DNA of 33,246 nucleotides from Nakamurella sp. (GTDB lineage Bacteria > Actinomycetota > Actinomycetes > Mycobacteriales > Nakamurellaceae): the NCBI GenBank assembly GCA_017882715.1, contig JADGOY010000023.1:1-33246 (forward strand), given 5' to 3'. The translations under genes and the position numbers were made by a program. Positions 1-7,420 of this stretch are shown piece by piece (the stretch's first letter is position 1; each line of letters starts with the position of its first letter). The notes beneath the pieces were generated by a model. That model saw only the letters and a list, made by a program, of their open reading frames with translations. It was not told the DNA's origin and ran no database searches.

Positions 1-238
1 GGGCTGAGTTGGGCGCGGCCGGGGTGGGCGCCGGGGTGGGCTGGGCCGAGGAGATGGGCGGAGTGGGCACCGTCGTGACCGAGCTCGGCGTAGCGGGCGA
101 CGGTGACGCGGCCGTGGACGACGAGGTCGTGACAGTCGGGTCGGCCACACCCGGCGTGGAATTGCTGCACCCGGTCATCACGGCCACCGGAATGATTGCG
201 AGGAAGGCCACCAGCGAGGTACGAACGGTTGTGTTCAT
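1..238 (-). CDS. Putative lipoprotein, paralog copy 1 (C-terminus beyond window edge)
   Basis: The ATG start at 238 is preceded on the minus strand by a GGAGG ribosome site. The visible 79 residues begin MNTTVRTSLVAFLAIIPVAV, a type II signal peptide ending in the lipobox VMTGC, so the protein should be exported and lipid-anchored at a Cys near residue 24. A long Thr/Ser/Pro/Ala linker follows and runs off the left edge. The sequence is nearly identical, protein and DNA, to the N-terminal part of the gene at 716-1387, including the ribosome site and about 90 bases upstream. This marks a recent tandem duplication. The two copies differ by small in-frame indels in the linker. The function is unknown and the C-terminal domain is not visible for this copy. 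Confidence 0.75.
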   Translation of the reverse strand, partial: MNTTVRTSLVAFLAIIPVAVMTGCSNSTPGVADPTVTTSSSTAASPSPATPSSVTTVPTPPISSAQPTPAPTPAAPNSA

Positions 239-249
239 CGTTCCGCCTC

Positions 250-291
250 CACTGGATTGACGTCCCGCGGCACTGGATTGACGTCCCGCGG
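250..291. repeat. 21-bp perfect tandem duplication
   Basis: Two adjacent identical 21-base units (250-270 and 271-291, each containing GGATTGACGTCCC) lie in the upstream region of lipoprotein copy 1. The homologous region upstream of copy 2 (about 1398-1420) has a single unit, so the duplication arose after the gene duplication. Confidence 0.9.
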
Positions 292-339
292 CGACCGACG
301 TTCCACAAGTCACCCGGTCGATGCTCGACGCAACGGTCG

Positions 340-702
340 CAGGTGAAGTGGCTGCAGCGGATCACCGTGCTGGACCGACCCGTTCCGCATCGTCGACCGG
401 GGCTGGCACACCGGGCCCGGCCGCGCCTGGTCCGGCTGGGCGCCGATCAGCCGCGTCGAGGTCAGCACCGGCAGCGGAGCCGGCTGGCGCGACGCCACGC
501 TCGATCCCGCGCCCCCGGACCCGGGCGGCCGCTGGGTGAAATGGACGTTCGATTGGGACCCGACGACCGAAGGCCAGCCCGAATTGCTTTGCAGGGCAAC
601 GGATCAGCTAGGTCAGGTCCAGCCGGTCTTGCAGCCGTGGAACCGCCAGGGCATGGCGAACAACATGGTGCAACGCATCCCTGTGTTCAGCGCGGCGACT
701 GA
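340..702 (+). pseudogene. Sulfite oxidase-type molybdoenzyme, C-terminal relic
   Basis: Translation starts in one frame with VKWLQRITVLDRP (from 343), the typical join between the molybdopterin domain and the dimerisation domain of bacterial sulfite oxidases. It then continues in another frame from about 385 with RAWSGWAPISRVEVSTGSG, WTFDWDPTTEGQPELLCRAT, QPWNRQGMANNMVQRIPV. This second part is the Mo-co oxidoreductase dimerisation domain, read almost to its natural end. The segment normally found between the two blocks (roughly 40 residues) is missing and the frame changes at the junction. The whole catalytic N-terminal half, including the molybdopterin-binding Cys, is absent. No start codon or ribosome site fits. 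It lies between the two lipoprotein copies and is transcribed, if at all, towards the tail of copy 2. The family call is from motif memory and I consider it strong. Confidence 0.8.
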
Positions 703-715
703 CGGGCATCTCGAT

Positions 716-1387
716 TCAGGGCTGGAATATCTCACTGAGCTCGACGATCGCGCCGTCCGTCACCACCATGCGATAGGGCCGGTAGTTTCCCATCTGCATC
801 GCCGCCCGATCGGCCAGGGTCGAGAAGTCGCTGCTGACTGGGTTGTTTCCCTCGAATGTCGTGATGGCCGCCTCGGGGCTGACGGTGACCACCCGCAGGG
901 CGGGGTTCACGTTGCGGAAGTAGTACACAGTGCACCAGCCGTCGAGGTGTGCTTCTTCCGGCACGCCGTCCTCGGCGCATGCCTGCTCGGCTGCGGCGCC
1001 GGTGAACCAATCAATCTTGTCAAGGGTGATCTGTGATTGCTGGACGTCGACCGCGCGGATGAAGCCGTGGACCTCGCCACTGAGATCGGTCGGCAACGCG
1101 GTGGGTCCGCGAGGCGTCGGCTCCTCGGAACTCGGCTCGGGAGAGCTGGGCTGAGCTGAGTTGGGCGCGGCCGGTGTGGGCTGGGCCGAGGAGATAGACG
1201 GAGTGGGCACCGTCGTGACCGAGCTCGGCGGGGTCGGCGGGGTCGGCGACGGTGATGCGGCCGTGGACGACGAGGTCGTGACTGCCGGGTTGGCCACGCC
1301 CGGCGTGGAGTTGCTGCACCCGGTCATCACGGCCATGGGAATGATTGCGAGGAAGGCCACCAGCGAGGTACGAGCGGTTGTGTTCAT
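716..1387 (-). CDS. Putative secreted lipoprotein, paralog copy 2
   Basis: This is a 223-residue protein. I chose the ATG at 1387 over in-frame codons further upstream because GGAGG lies 7-8 bases ahead and a clean lipoprotein signal begins there: MNTTARTSLVAFLAIIPMAV, lipobox VMTGC, lipidated Cys near residue 24. Residues about 25-100 form a low-complexity Thr/Ser/Pro/Glu linker. The C-terminal part (about 100-223) is a compact domain beginning LSGEVHGFIRAVDVQ, with two cysteines (ACAEDG and DGWCTVYY) about 20 residues apart that could form a disulfide. Similar small domains of unknown function occur in other actinobacterial exported proteins, as far as I recall; I cannot name a reaction. 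A partial paralog lies immediately downstream beyond the sulfite-oxidase relic. Confidence 0.75.
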   Translation of the reverse strand: MNTTARTSLVAFLAIIPMAVMTGCSNSTPGVANPAVTTSSSTAASPSPTPPTPPSSVTTVPTPSISSAQPTPAAPNSAQPSSPEPSSEEPTPRGPTALPTDLSGEVHGFIRAVDVQQSQITLDKIDWFTGAAAEQACAEDGVPEEAHLDGWCTVYYFRNVNPALRVVTVSPEAAITTFEGNNPVSSDFSTLADRAAMQMGNYRPYRMVVTDGAIVELSEIFQP

Positions 1388-1737
1388 CTTTTTCGCCTCC
1401 ACCTGAATGACGTCCCGCAGCGACCGACGTTCCACGCGTCACCCGATCGATTCTCGATGCGGCGGCCTCGGCGCCGTTGGCAAGGAGTCACCGTCCGAGC
1501 TGCCAGTCGGTCCCCGATCTGACCAAGCGCCTCTATCAGCTCATCGCGGCTCGGGCCTGTCGGGTGGTGGCGAAAGTCCCTTCATTGACAAGGAATCCGC
1601 CGGCGGCGCGCGGGAGCCCGGTCAACGATGACACCCGATTGGCTTTCAGGGCTCCCTCGTGCCGGTGCCTGCCAACGCTGCCATGCGCAATGATGCCCGC
1701 GGTGCGCCGGGCACCGTGGTCGGCACGACGGTGCGCT
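1388..1737. other. Non-coding gap with no recognised gene
   Basis: About the first 85 bases match the upstream region of lipoprotein copy 1, so they belong to the duplicated unit. The rest (about 1475-1737) has short coding-like stretches on the plus strand, for example VPDLTKRLYQLIAARA near 1510, but no start, frame continuity or family I recognise. It may be the remains of another decayed gene. Confidence 0.4.
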
Positions 1738-3312
1738 TCAAGCCGTCCTGGAAGTCATCTCCAGCAGCGCGTCGACCGCGGCCGCACCGCCCAGCCCGGA
1801 CACGCCGCCACCGCGCCGGGTACCGGCACCGGCCAGGAGAACTCTTTCACTACCTGCGATCTCGACACCGTAGCGCTGCGCCGGGGTGTCGGCGGCTTCG
1901 TCATCGGCAAGCCACGGCCAGCTCAGGTCGCCGTGAAAGATGTTGCCGCCCGGCATTCCCACCGACACCTCGATGTCCAGCGGTGACGAGATGTCAACGC
2001 ATGGCTGGTCATTCGCGTCGCGCGCGAGGCAATCGAGCAACGGCTCAGCAAGATGCATCTGCAGCGCACCGAGCGCCGCCTCGGCCGCGCGCAGCCGGCT
2101 GGCCTGCGGATTCGCACGGAACAACGTGTCCGGCGTGTGCAAGCCGAACAGCGTCAGCGTCGCACCGTCGAACCCGCCCAGGATCGACGGATCGGTGAGC
2201 GAATGGCAGTACACCTCGCTGGGCAGCACGGCCGGGAGCGAGCCCCCGGCGGTGATCGAATGCGCCGCCTGGAGATCCCACAACCCCTCCTCCAGGTGCA
2301 CCGTGCCGGCGAACGCCGTCGCGGGATCCGCACCGGAGGCCAAGCGGGGCAACCGATTCAGCAGCAGGTTGACCTTGATCTGGGCACCGGTCGGCACGAC
2401 CGCCTCGCGGCCGAACCACCTGTCGACCACAGCTGGGGCAACTGCCGCCAGCAGATGCTCTGTAGCCCAACTATTGTCGATGCCGTCAGAGTTCCGAGCG
2501 GTGATCGTCACCGCCTCCGCATCCTCTGCGACAGCGACAACATCGACGCCACAACGGATATCGACACCCACCTGACGAGCATGGTCGGCCAGCTGTTCTG
2601 TCAGCGCCCCCATTCCGCCGACCGGAACCAGCCATTCCCCGGTCCCACGGCCGATCAGGTGGTAGAGGAAACAGCGGTTGGCCAACAGGCTCGGGTCGAA
2701 CAACGACGTGTGGGTGCCGATCAACGCGTCGGTGGCGACGATGCCGCGGACGGCGTCGTCGCGGAATCGTCGGACGATCGCATCGCCGATCGGCTCCTCG
2801 ATCAGATCGGTCCAGATCTGTTCTCCCGCATCAGCAATGACCCCGTCCATGACATGTTGCCGGCGGCGGAGCGGACCGGACAACGCCGGCGCTACCGCCT
2901 GGGCCAGGTCCGCCACCTCGCCGTAGAACTGCTGCCAGGCGCGGAAGTCGTCACCGGATCCGGTGACCTCCGCGAACGATGCCTCCGTTGCCGCGCCCGG
3001 TTGGCGCTCCACCAGCAGGCCCGTGGCGCGGCCGTCGCGCTTGACCGGGGTGTACGAGGACACCGGACGGGAGGTGAGGGTGAGGTCGATGCCCAACCGG
3101 CGGATCAGCTCGTCGGGCATCAGCGCGATCAGGTACGAGTATCGGCTGAGCCTGGCCGGGTGCGGGGGAAACAGCACCTGGCCGACGGTGGCCCCGCCGA
3201 GGTGGTCCGCCCGCTCCAGCACCGTCACCCGCCGCCCTGCCTGGGCAGCAAGGATCGCAGCGACCAGACCGTTGTGCCCACCGCCGACCACCACTACATC
3301 TGCCTGATTCAC
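1738..3312 (-). CDS. FAD-dependent oxidoreductase, phytoene desaturase-like (CrtI/PYROXD2 type)
   Basis: A 524-residue flavoprotein. The GTG start at 3312 has AGGAG about 9 bases upstream. The N-terminus MNQADVVVVGGGHNGLVAA is a Rossmann dinucleotide-binding site with GxGxxG spacing, followed by the acidic strand end VTVLERADHLGGA that binds the FAD ribose. The C-terminus carries the second FAD motif, VLLAGAGTRRGGGVSGLGGA, typical of the CrtI/COG1233 group. The usual length is 500-550 residues, so the gene looks complete. No carotenoid genes are nearby; members of this group include uncharacterised amine or lipid oxidoreductases, so the substrate is unknown. It is downstream of the vapC relic on the same strand, with no sign of a shared operon. 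Confidence 0.8.
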   Translation of the reverse strand: MNQADVVVVGGGHNGLVAAILAAQAGRRVTVLERADHLGGATVGQVLFPPHPARLSRYSYLIALMPDELIRRLGIDLTLTSRPVSSYTPVKRDGRATGLLVERQPGAATEASFAEVTGSGDDFRAWQQFYGEVADLAQAVAPALSGPLRRRQHVMDGVIADAGEQIWTDLIEEPIGDAIVRRFRDDAVRGIVATDALIGTHTSLFDPSLLANRCFLYHLIGRGTGEWLVPVGGMGALTEQLADHARQVGVDIRCGVDVVAVAEDAEAVTITARNSDGIDNSWATEHLLAAVAPAVVDRWFGREAVVPTGAQIKVNLLLNRLPRLASGADPATAFAGTVHLEEGLWDLQAAHSITAGGSLPAVLPSEVYCHSLTDPSILGGFDGATLTLFGLHTPDTLFRANPQASRLRAAEAALGALQMHLAEPLLDCLARDANDQPCVDISSPLDIEVSVGMPGGNIFHGDLSWPWLADDEAADTPAQRYGVEIAGSERVLLAGAGTRRGGGVSGLGGAAAVDALLEMTSRTA

Positions 3313-3389
3313 CGGCGATCACTCCTGTCCGGCCGCCACCTCGTCGTGGGACCTCGGTCGGGCCTCATTCTGCGCCGTTGCCGACGGTC

Positions 3390-3779
3390 CTACCGGAGCG
3401 GCCAGACCTTGATCGGAAGATCCAGCGCCGCCCGGCCCGATCGGCGGTGAGAACCCGGAGGAACGCTGCGGATCGTCAGGGCCAGGCAGCATCGGTCCCC
3501 CCGGCGACAGGGCCCGGCCGCCTGGCACGGAGCGCACGGCGCCGGTCAGTTCTGCATCATCGGCCAGCAAAGGCTCAACGGTGACTCCAGCGGAGGTCAG
3601 CAGCTGACGGAGCCGACCGGGATGGATATCCGAGTCGAGCAGTTTGCCGACAACCTCTGCGAGGTTCGGGGTTGGTTCGGGGTGCCGATCGACGACCCGG
3701 ACAAGGGACTCGCCACCACGTCGGCGCCAGGCTCGTCGTGAATCAAGGCGAGAACTGCGGAGGCATCGAGAACCGTCAC
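3390..3779 (-). pseudogene. vapC: VapC-type PIN-domain toxin, frameshifted
   Basis: The GTG start at 3779 opens a PIN domain, MTVLDASAVLALIHDEPGAD, with the first conserved acidic residue Asp5. After SSIGTPN the frame is lost. An 11-base tandem duplication (3663-3684) sits exactly there, and removing one unit restores NLAEVVGKLLDSDIHPGRLR and then LLADDAELTGAVRSVPGGRA. A further extra base in the six-C run at 3497-3502 must be removed to read DRCCLALTIRSVPP. Another extra base near 3454-3456 and a missing base near 3431-3440 separate VLTADRA from WAALDLPIKVWPLR and the TAG stop at 3390. The total reconstructs a normal toxin of about 130 residues, a metal-dependent RNase in this family. As written, the open frame gives only a 60-residue product without the later catalytic acids, so the toxin should be inactive. 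Confidence 0.85.
3663..3684. repeat. 11-bp tandem duplication that breaks vapC
   Basis: Plus-strand units GGTTCGGGGTT and GGTTCGGGGTG lie head to tail. The period of 11 is not divisible by three and deletion of one unit repairs the toxin reading frame. Confidence 0.85.
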
Positions 3780-3851
3780 GGCGTGTCGTTCAGCCGCGGG
3801 CCTTTGCCAATATCGAATTGATCAATCAACTGCGGCGTAGCCACTGCGGCG

Positions 3852-4097
3852 TCATTCATTGGCCGCCGCCGCCCGACGCTCGGCAAGCAGTTCGTCGACC
3901 AAGGACCGAGTTCGCGGCACGGAGTCTCCCAGTCGCCGCAAAGCCGCCACCGCGTTCTCCGGCCGCCCCAGCACGATCTGGTTCCCATCGAGCCGGGCGT
4001 GCAAATGATCCCCGGGCTTGAGCCCGAGCGCAGTCCGCAGGTCGGCAGGGATGACCAATCGGCCCTGCTTGCCCAACGCCACCGTGGCATCATCCAT
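3852..4097 (-). CDS. vapB: VapB-type antitoxin with AbrB/SpoVT swapped-hairpin domain
   Basis: An 81-residue protein. The N-terminal part, VALGKQGRLVIPADLRTALG, is the AbrB-type beta-hairpin DNA-binding domain (pattern: G-R-L-V-I-P-x-x-L-R). A helical tail, LVDELLAERRAAAANE, follows and would wrap the toxin. ATG 4097 is chosen because it places the domain at the usual distance from the N-terminus; a TTG at 4115 is in frame, and neither has a strong ribosome site. The gene lies 72 bases upstream of the vapC relic on the same strand, the normal antitoxin-first order. Such antitoxins repress their own promoter. Here the partner is broken, leaving an orphan antitoxin. Confidence 0.8.
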   Translation of the reverse strand: MDDATVALGKQGRLVIPADLRTALGLKPGDHLHARLDGNQIVLGRPENAVAALRRLGDSVPRTRSLVDELLAERRAAAANE

Positions 4098-4171
4098 AGC
4101 GCAACCGTGGCACAAACGTCACTCTTGCAGCAGATCTATTCACAGCTGCCGCAGGGAAGCGGATGCACCGC

Positions 4172-5287
4172 CTATCGAGCGGCGCTGATCGCCATCGCCC
4201 TGTCGTACTCGTCGTCCAACCGGTCCAGCACGGCCGGCCAGGCGGTCGGCGGCTGGGTGGTCCGATTGTGTTCGGCGATCCGCCGCCGCAACCCGGCGTC
4301 CCGGGATATCTCCACCAGCGCATCGATCATCCGCTGGTCGCCATCGGCGAGCAGGCCCTCGCGGTGATCGTCGACGAACTCGGTGATCCCGGTGCCGAGC
4401 ATGGCCAGTACCGGCAATCCCGCGCACCGTGCCTCGAGCGCGGCGATACCGAACGACTCCAGGAAGGCCGGCGCGATGAACAGGTCGGAACGGGAGTAGA
4501 TCTCCTTCAACGACGACCGATCCACCCGCCCGGCCAGCGTCACCGACTCCGCCATGGCGTGCTTGCGGATGAATCTGCGCATCCGGGGCGTCAGCTTGCC
4601 GTCCCCGAACACCGTCAACTTCAGCGTCACCTCCGGTCCGAGTCGGCGTTGCGCGGCCAGCACCATGGCCAGCAGCTGGAGCGGCCGCTTCCGCACGGAC
4701 AACCGCATGGTGGCCACGGCGCGCACCGCTGTCGGGTCGTGTTCGATCGCCGGCACGGTCCAGTCCTGCGGATCCAACCCGTTGGGCAGCACCGCGACCG
4801 GCACGCCGGTGCGTTCGCGCAATGGCGCGGCAGCCGCCTCGCTGACGGCGGTCAGCGCCAGATGCCGGGCGATGTCGGGCGACGTCCAGGGCGTCAGGAT
4901 GGTGGGCAGCCGGAATGCCGGGCGCAGGCAGTGCACCGTCACCACCACGGGAAGGCCGAGTTCCAGGCCGACCCGGACGCCCGCCGCGGCGAACGGCGAG
5001 CCCACCCCGGCATGGACGTGGACGACGTCGAAGTTCCCGCGCCGCAAGGCCTTGGCGATCGGTCGCGAGGGCAGCGGGTTGTTCGCCACCTCCGCGGGGA
5101 TGGGCAGACCGAAACGGTGTACTGGGACCGGGAACGACATCGACCGGAGCCGCCGCGGCAGGGGGGTCGCCGTGATCACCTCCGGTTGCAGACCGACCTC
5201 CAGCTGACGCCGGGTGAGGTCGTTGACCTGCATCTCGATGCCCCCGAGTCGGGGTACGAAGCAGTCAGAGACGTGCGCGATACGCAC
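4172..5287 (-). CDS. GT4-family (GT-B fold) glycosyltransferase
   Basis: A 371-residue protein starting at GTG 5287. The N-terminal acceptor domain opens MRIAHVSDCFVPRLGGIEMQ with the glycine loop usual for family 4 retaining transferases. The nucleotide-sugar domain contains VATMRLSVRKRPLQLL, GRVDRSSLKEIYSRSDLFIAP and the E-x7-E signature ESFGIAALE near residues 274-282, where the glutamates bind the sugar donor. The length is normal for the PimB/MshA-like group. The gene is divergent from a PIG-L deacetylase only 48 bases away. A transferase plus N-acetyl-sugar deacetylase is the logic of mycothiol synthesis (MshA/MshB), so an acetylated amino-sugar product is a reasonable inference. The true donor and acceptor are unknown. 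Confidence 0.85.
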   Translation of the reverse strand: MRIAHVSDCFVPRLGGIEMQVNDLTRRQLEVGLQPEVITATPLPRRLRSMSFPVPVHRFGLPIPAEVANNPLPSRPIAKALRRGNFDVVHVHAGVGSPFAAAGVRVGLELGLPVVVTVHCLRPAFRLPTILTPWTSPDIARHLALTAVSEAAAAPLRERTGVPVAVLPNGLDPQDWTVPAIEHDPTAVRAVATMRLSVRKRPLQLLAMVLAAQRRLGPEVTLKLTVFGDGKLTPRMRRFIRKHAMAESVTLAGRVDRSSLKEIYSRSDLFIAPAFLESFGIAALEARCAGLPVLAMLGTGITEFVDDHREGLLADGDQRMIDALVEISRDAGLRRRIAEHNRTTQPPTAWPAVLDRLDDEYDRAMAISAAR

Positions 5288-5335
5288 AGTCCACCCGCTT
5301 CCCGGCTCAGCTCAATTCTGCGACATGCTAACCCT

Positions 5336-6157
5336 GTGGCGCACACGGTGGTCTTCTTCCACGCCCATCCGGACGACGAGGCGCTGCTCACGTCAGGGAC
5401 GATGGCCAAGATCGCGGGCCTCGGACACCGGGTGGTGCTGCTGGTCGCGACAGCCGGCGAGAGCGGCCTGGCCGCCGATCGGCTGCGCTCGGGTGGCCGG
5501 CTGGGTGACACCCGGACCGCGGAACTGCGAGCGTCGGCCACCGCGCTGGGGGTGTCCCGACTCGAGCTGCTCGGCTACGCGGACTCCGGGCTCGCGCAGG
5601 CGCCGACGTCACCGCCCTCGCTGGGCCACCTCCCGCGCCTGGTCGACGCAGATGTCCCCGATGCGGCGGGGTGGGTCGCGGAGATCCTCGCGGAGGAGCA
5701 GGCGTCGGTGCTGACCACCTACGACGCGAACGGCGGCTACGGCCATCCTGACCACGTGGCCGTGCACCGGATCGGCGCGCTGGCCGCGGAGTTGGCGGGC
5801 ACACCCGTGGTCCTGGAGGCGACAGTGCCCCGTGATCGACTGCTCGCAGCGGCACGGGCGGTGAACCGCATTCTCCCGACATCGCACAGGGTGGATCTCG
5901 ACCCCTGGGCGCAGTCCTACTCCGCGTCGGCACAGGTCACCCACTGCATCGACGTACGCCGGCAAGCCCGTGCGCGGCGCGACTCCATGCGTTCGCACGC
6001 CAGCCAGGCCACCGCGGACAGCGGGCCACGCACGCTGGGCGTCTTCACCCGGATCCCGTCACCGGTGTTCGGCTGGCTGTTCGGTCGCGAATGGTATCGG
6101 CAACCGGACGCGCCGCCCGCCGACCGTCGCTACACCAGCATTTTCGCAACGCTCTGA
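5336..6157 (+). CDS. PIG-L/LmbE family zinc N-deacetylase
   Basis: A 273-residue protein. GTG 5336 is chosen because translation from it begins VAHTVVFFHAHPDDEALL. This puts the zinc/catalytic motif AHPDDE at residues 10-15, as in MshB-type enzymes; the upstream in-frame sequence belongs to the antisense of the transferase. The second zinc motif HPDH is at residues 137-140 (GYGHPDHVAVH). Members remove acetyl groups from N-acetylglucosaminyl conjugates such as GlcNAc-inositol or GlcNAc-PI. The C-terminal region is family-variable. It is divergent from the GT4 gene and convergent with the flippase-like gene (6 bases between stops). Confidence 0.85.
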   Translation: MAHTVVFFHAHPDDEALLTSGTMAKIAGLGHRVVLLVATAGESGLAADRLRSGGRLGDTRTAELRASATALGVSRLELLGYADSGLAQAPTSPPSLGHLPRLVDADVPDAAGWVAEILAEEQASVLTTYDANGGYGHPDHVAVHRIGALAAELAGTPVVLEATVPRDRLLAAARAVNRILPTSHRVDLDPWAQSYSASAQVTHCIDVRRQARARRDSMRSHASQATADSGPRTLGVFTRIPSPVFGWLFGREWYRQPDAPPADRRYTSIFATL

Positions 6158-6163
6158 GCGTTG

Positions 6164-7336
6164 TCACTGTTCGGCGGCGAGCTGGCCCGGCGTGTGGTCG
6201 GCGGGCGTGCCTGCGGTGGGCATACCGACAGCGGACGTGTCGGCGGCTGACGTGTCGGCGGTGTCTCCAGTGCCTTCGATGGGCGGAACCGGCCTTCCGC
6301 GGCGGCCCCACAGCCAGACCAGCCAGGCGATGATCCCGAACGGGATCTCGATGACGTGGGTGAAGATCGAGAAGAGCAGCACGCCGCTGGCCGCCTGGGC
6401 GGGGTCGGCACCCAACGCGACCAGCAGGGCAACCGACCCGGCTTCGACCAGCCCCAGACCGCCCGGCGTCACCGGGATGGACGTCAGCAGCCGGCCCAAT
6501 GCGAAAGCGGCCAGCATGGATCCGACGCCGGTCACCAGGCCACAGCTGGCCAGGCACAGCCAGAACATGACGAAATAGACCGTGAAGTAGCCGACGGTGC
6601 CAAGGGTCATCGAAAGCCAACCGGTCCGCACCACGCTGCGGGTCTGATCCCGCAGATGAGTGACGGCCACGTCCCAACCAAGGGTGCGGGGCCGGCGGAT
6701 CAGCCGCAGGAACCATTCGGCGACGCCCTCGATCCACCCCCCGACCCTGCGCGCGGCACCGGGACTGACCAGCACCGTGATGAAGACGGCCAGGATGCCG
6801 AGCAGGGTGAGCACGCCGACGAGCGCGGTGTTGCGCAGGCCCGGACTGACGGTGCCACCCTCGACGAGCAGGGCCGCCAACCCGATCATCGGCACCAGCA
6901 CCTTGCCCGCAGTCGCGAAGACGCCGCCCAGCACGATCGATATCCCGGTCGCCGCGCGGGAAAAACCCCACGACCGGCAAATGGCATAGGTCGCGCCGAT
7001 GGCCAGCGCACCGCCGAACGGCAGCGTGTTGGCCACCAGCGAGCCGGCCAGGTTGACCGTGAGCGCACGACGGTGCGAGATGCCCGGCAAGGCCCCGGTG
7101 ATCGTGAAGGTGAAGGCGGCCAGCGCGGACAGCTGCAGGACGGCGAGCAAGACCAGCAGGCCTGGATGGAGCTGTCTCATGGGGGCGACGATCTCTGCCC
7201 AGCCGACTCCGGCCACCCTGGGCAGGCCCCAGATGAGCAGCGCGACGGCGACGGTCAGCGAGCCGACGTCCCGCGCGATGCGAACCCACGTGCTGCTCCG
7301 CTGCCACCAGGGCCGGGTCGTCACCTCCTCGTGCAC
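6164..7336 (-). CDS. Polytopic flippase-like membrane protein (LPG synthase TM / UPF0104 family)
   Basis: A 390-residue integral membrane protein starting at GTG 7336. It has roughly eight hydrophobic segments spread over residues 25-345. It carries the family signatures LAGSLVANTLPFGGALAIG and TSIPVTPGGLGLVEAGSVAL; the P-G-G-L-G-x-x-E motif is shared with the membrane half of lysylphosphatidylglycerol synthase (MprF). There is no soluble aminoacyl-transferase domain, so it should act as a lipid-handling or translocating protein rather than an LPG synthase. The last about 45 residues are a Thr/Asp/Ala-rich cytoplasmic tail with near repeats. It sits next to the transferase and deacetylase, which fits movement of a glycolipid; that link is inference. 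Confidence 0.8.
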   Translation of the reverse strand: MHEEVTTRPWWQRSSTWVRIARDVGSLTVAVALLIWGLPRVAGVGWAEIVAPMRQLHPGLLVLLAVLQLSALAAFTFTITGALPGISHRRALTVNLAGSLVANTLPFGGALAIGATYAICRSWGFSRAATGISIVLGGVFATAGKVLVPMIGLAALLVEGGTVSPGLRNTALVGVLTLLGILAVFITVLVSPGAARRVGGWIEGVAEWFLRLIRRPRTLGWDVAVTHLRDQTRSVVRTGWLSMTLGTVGYFTVYFVMFWLCLASCGLVTGVGSMLAAFALGRLLTSIPVTPGGLGLVEAGSVALLVALGADPAQAASGVLLFSIFTHVIEIPFGIIAWLVWLWGRRGRPVPPIEGTGDTADTSAADTSAVGMPTAGTPADHTPGQLAAEQ

Positions 7337-7420
7337 CTCGCCAGATTCTCATGATCGGGCGGTTTGCGACGAAGTCCGCTGTGACATCCCCACGGGAGGC
7401 GGGCAATCTGAACCGCAGGA

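Noticed and set aside
2053-3450. Open frame of 465 codons on the plus strand
   Set aside because: It is antisense to the FAD oxidoreductase, which has clear FAD motifs and a ribosome site; composition is shadow-like.
3780-3851. Small gene between vapB and vapC, its stop overlapping the vapC GTG
   Set aside because: A frame reading MNDAAVATPQLIDQFDIGKG ends in a GTGA overlap, but it has no ribosome site or family and may be only the vapB-vapC spacer.
4163-5335. In-frame N-terminal extension of the PIG-L deacetylase by about 390 codons
   Set aside because: The extension is the antisense of the GT4 gene, and the family motif AHPDDE belongs within the first 20 residues, as it does from GTG 5336.
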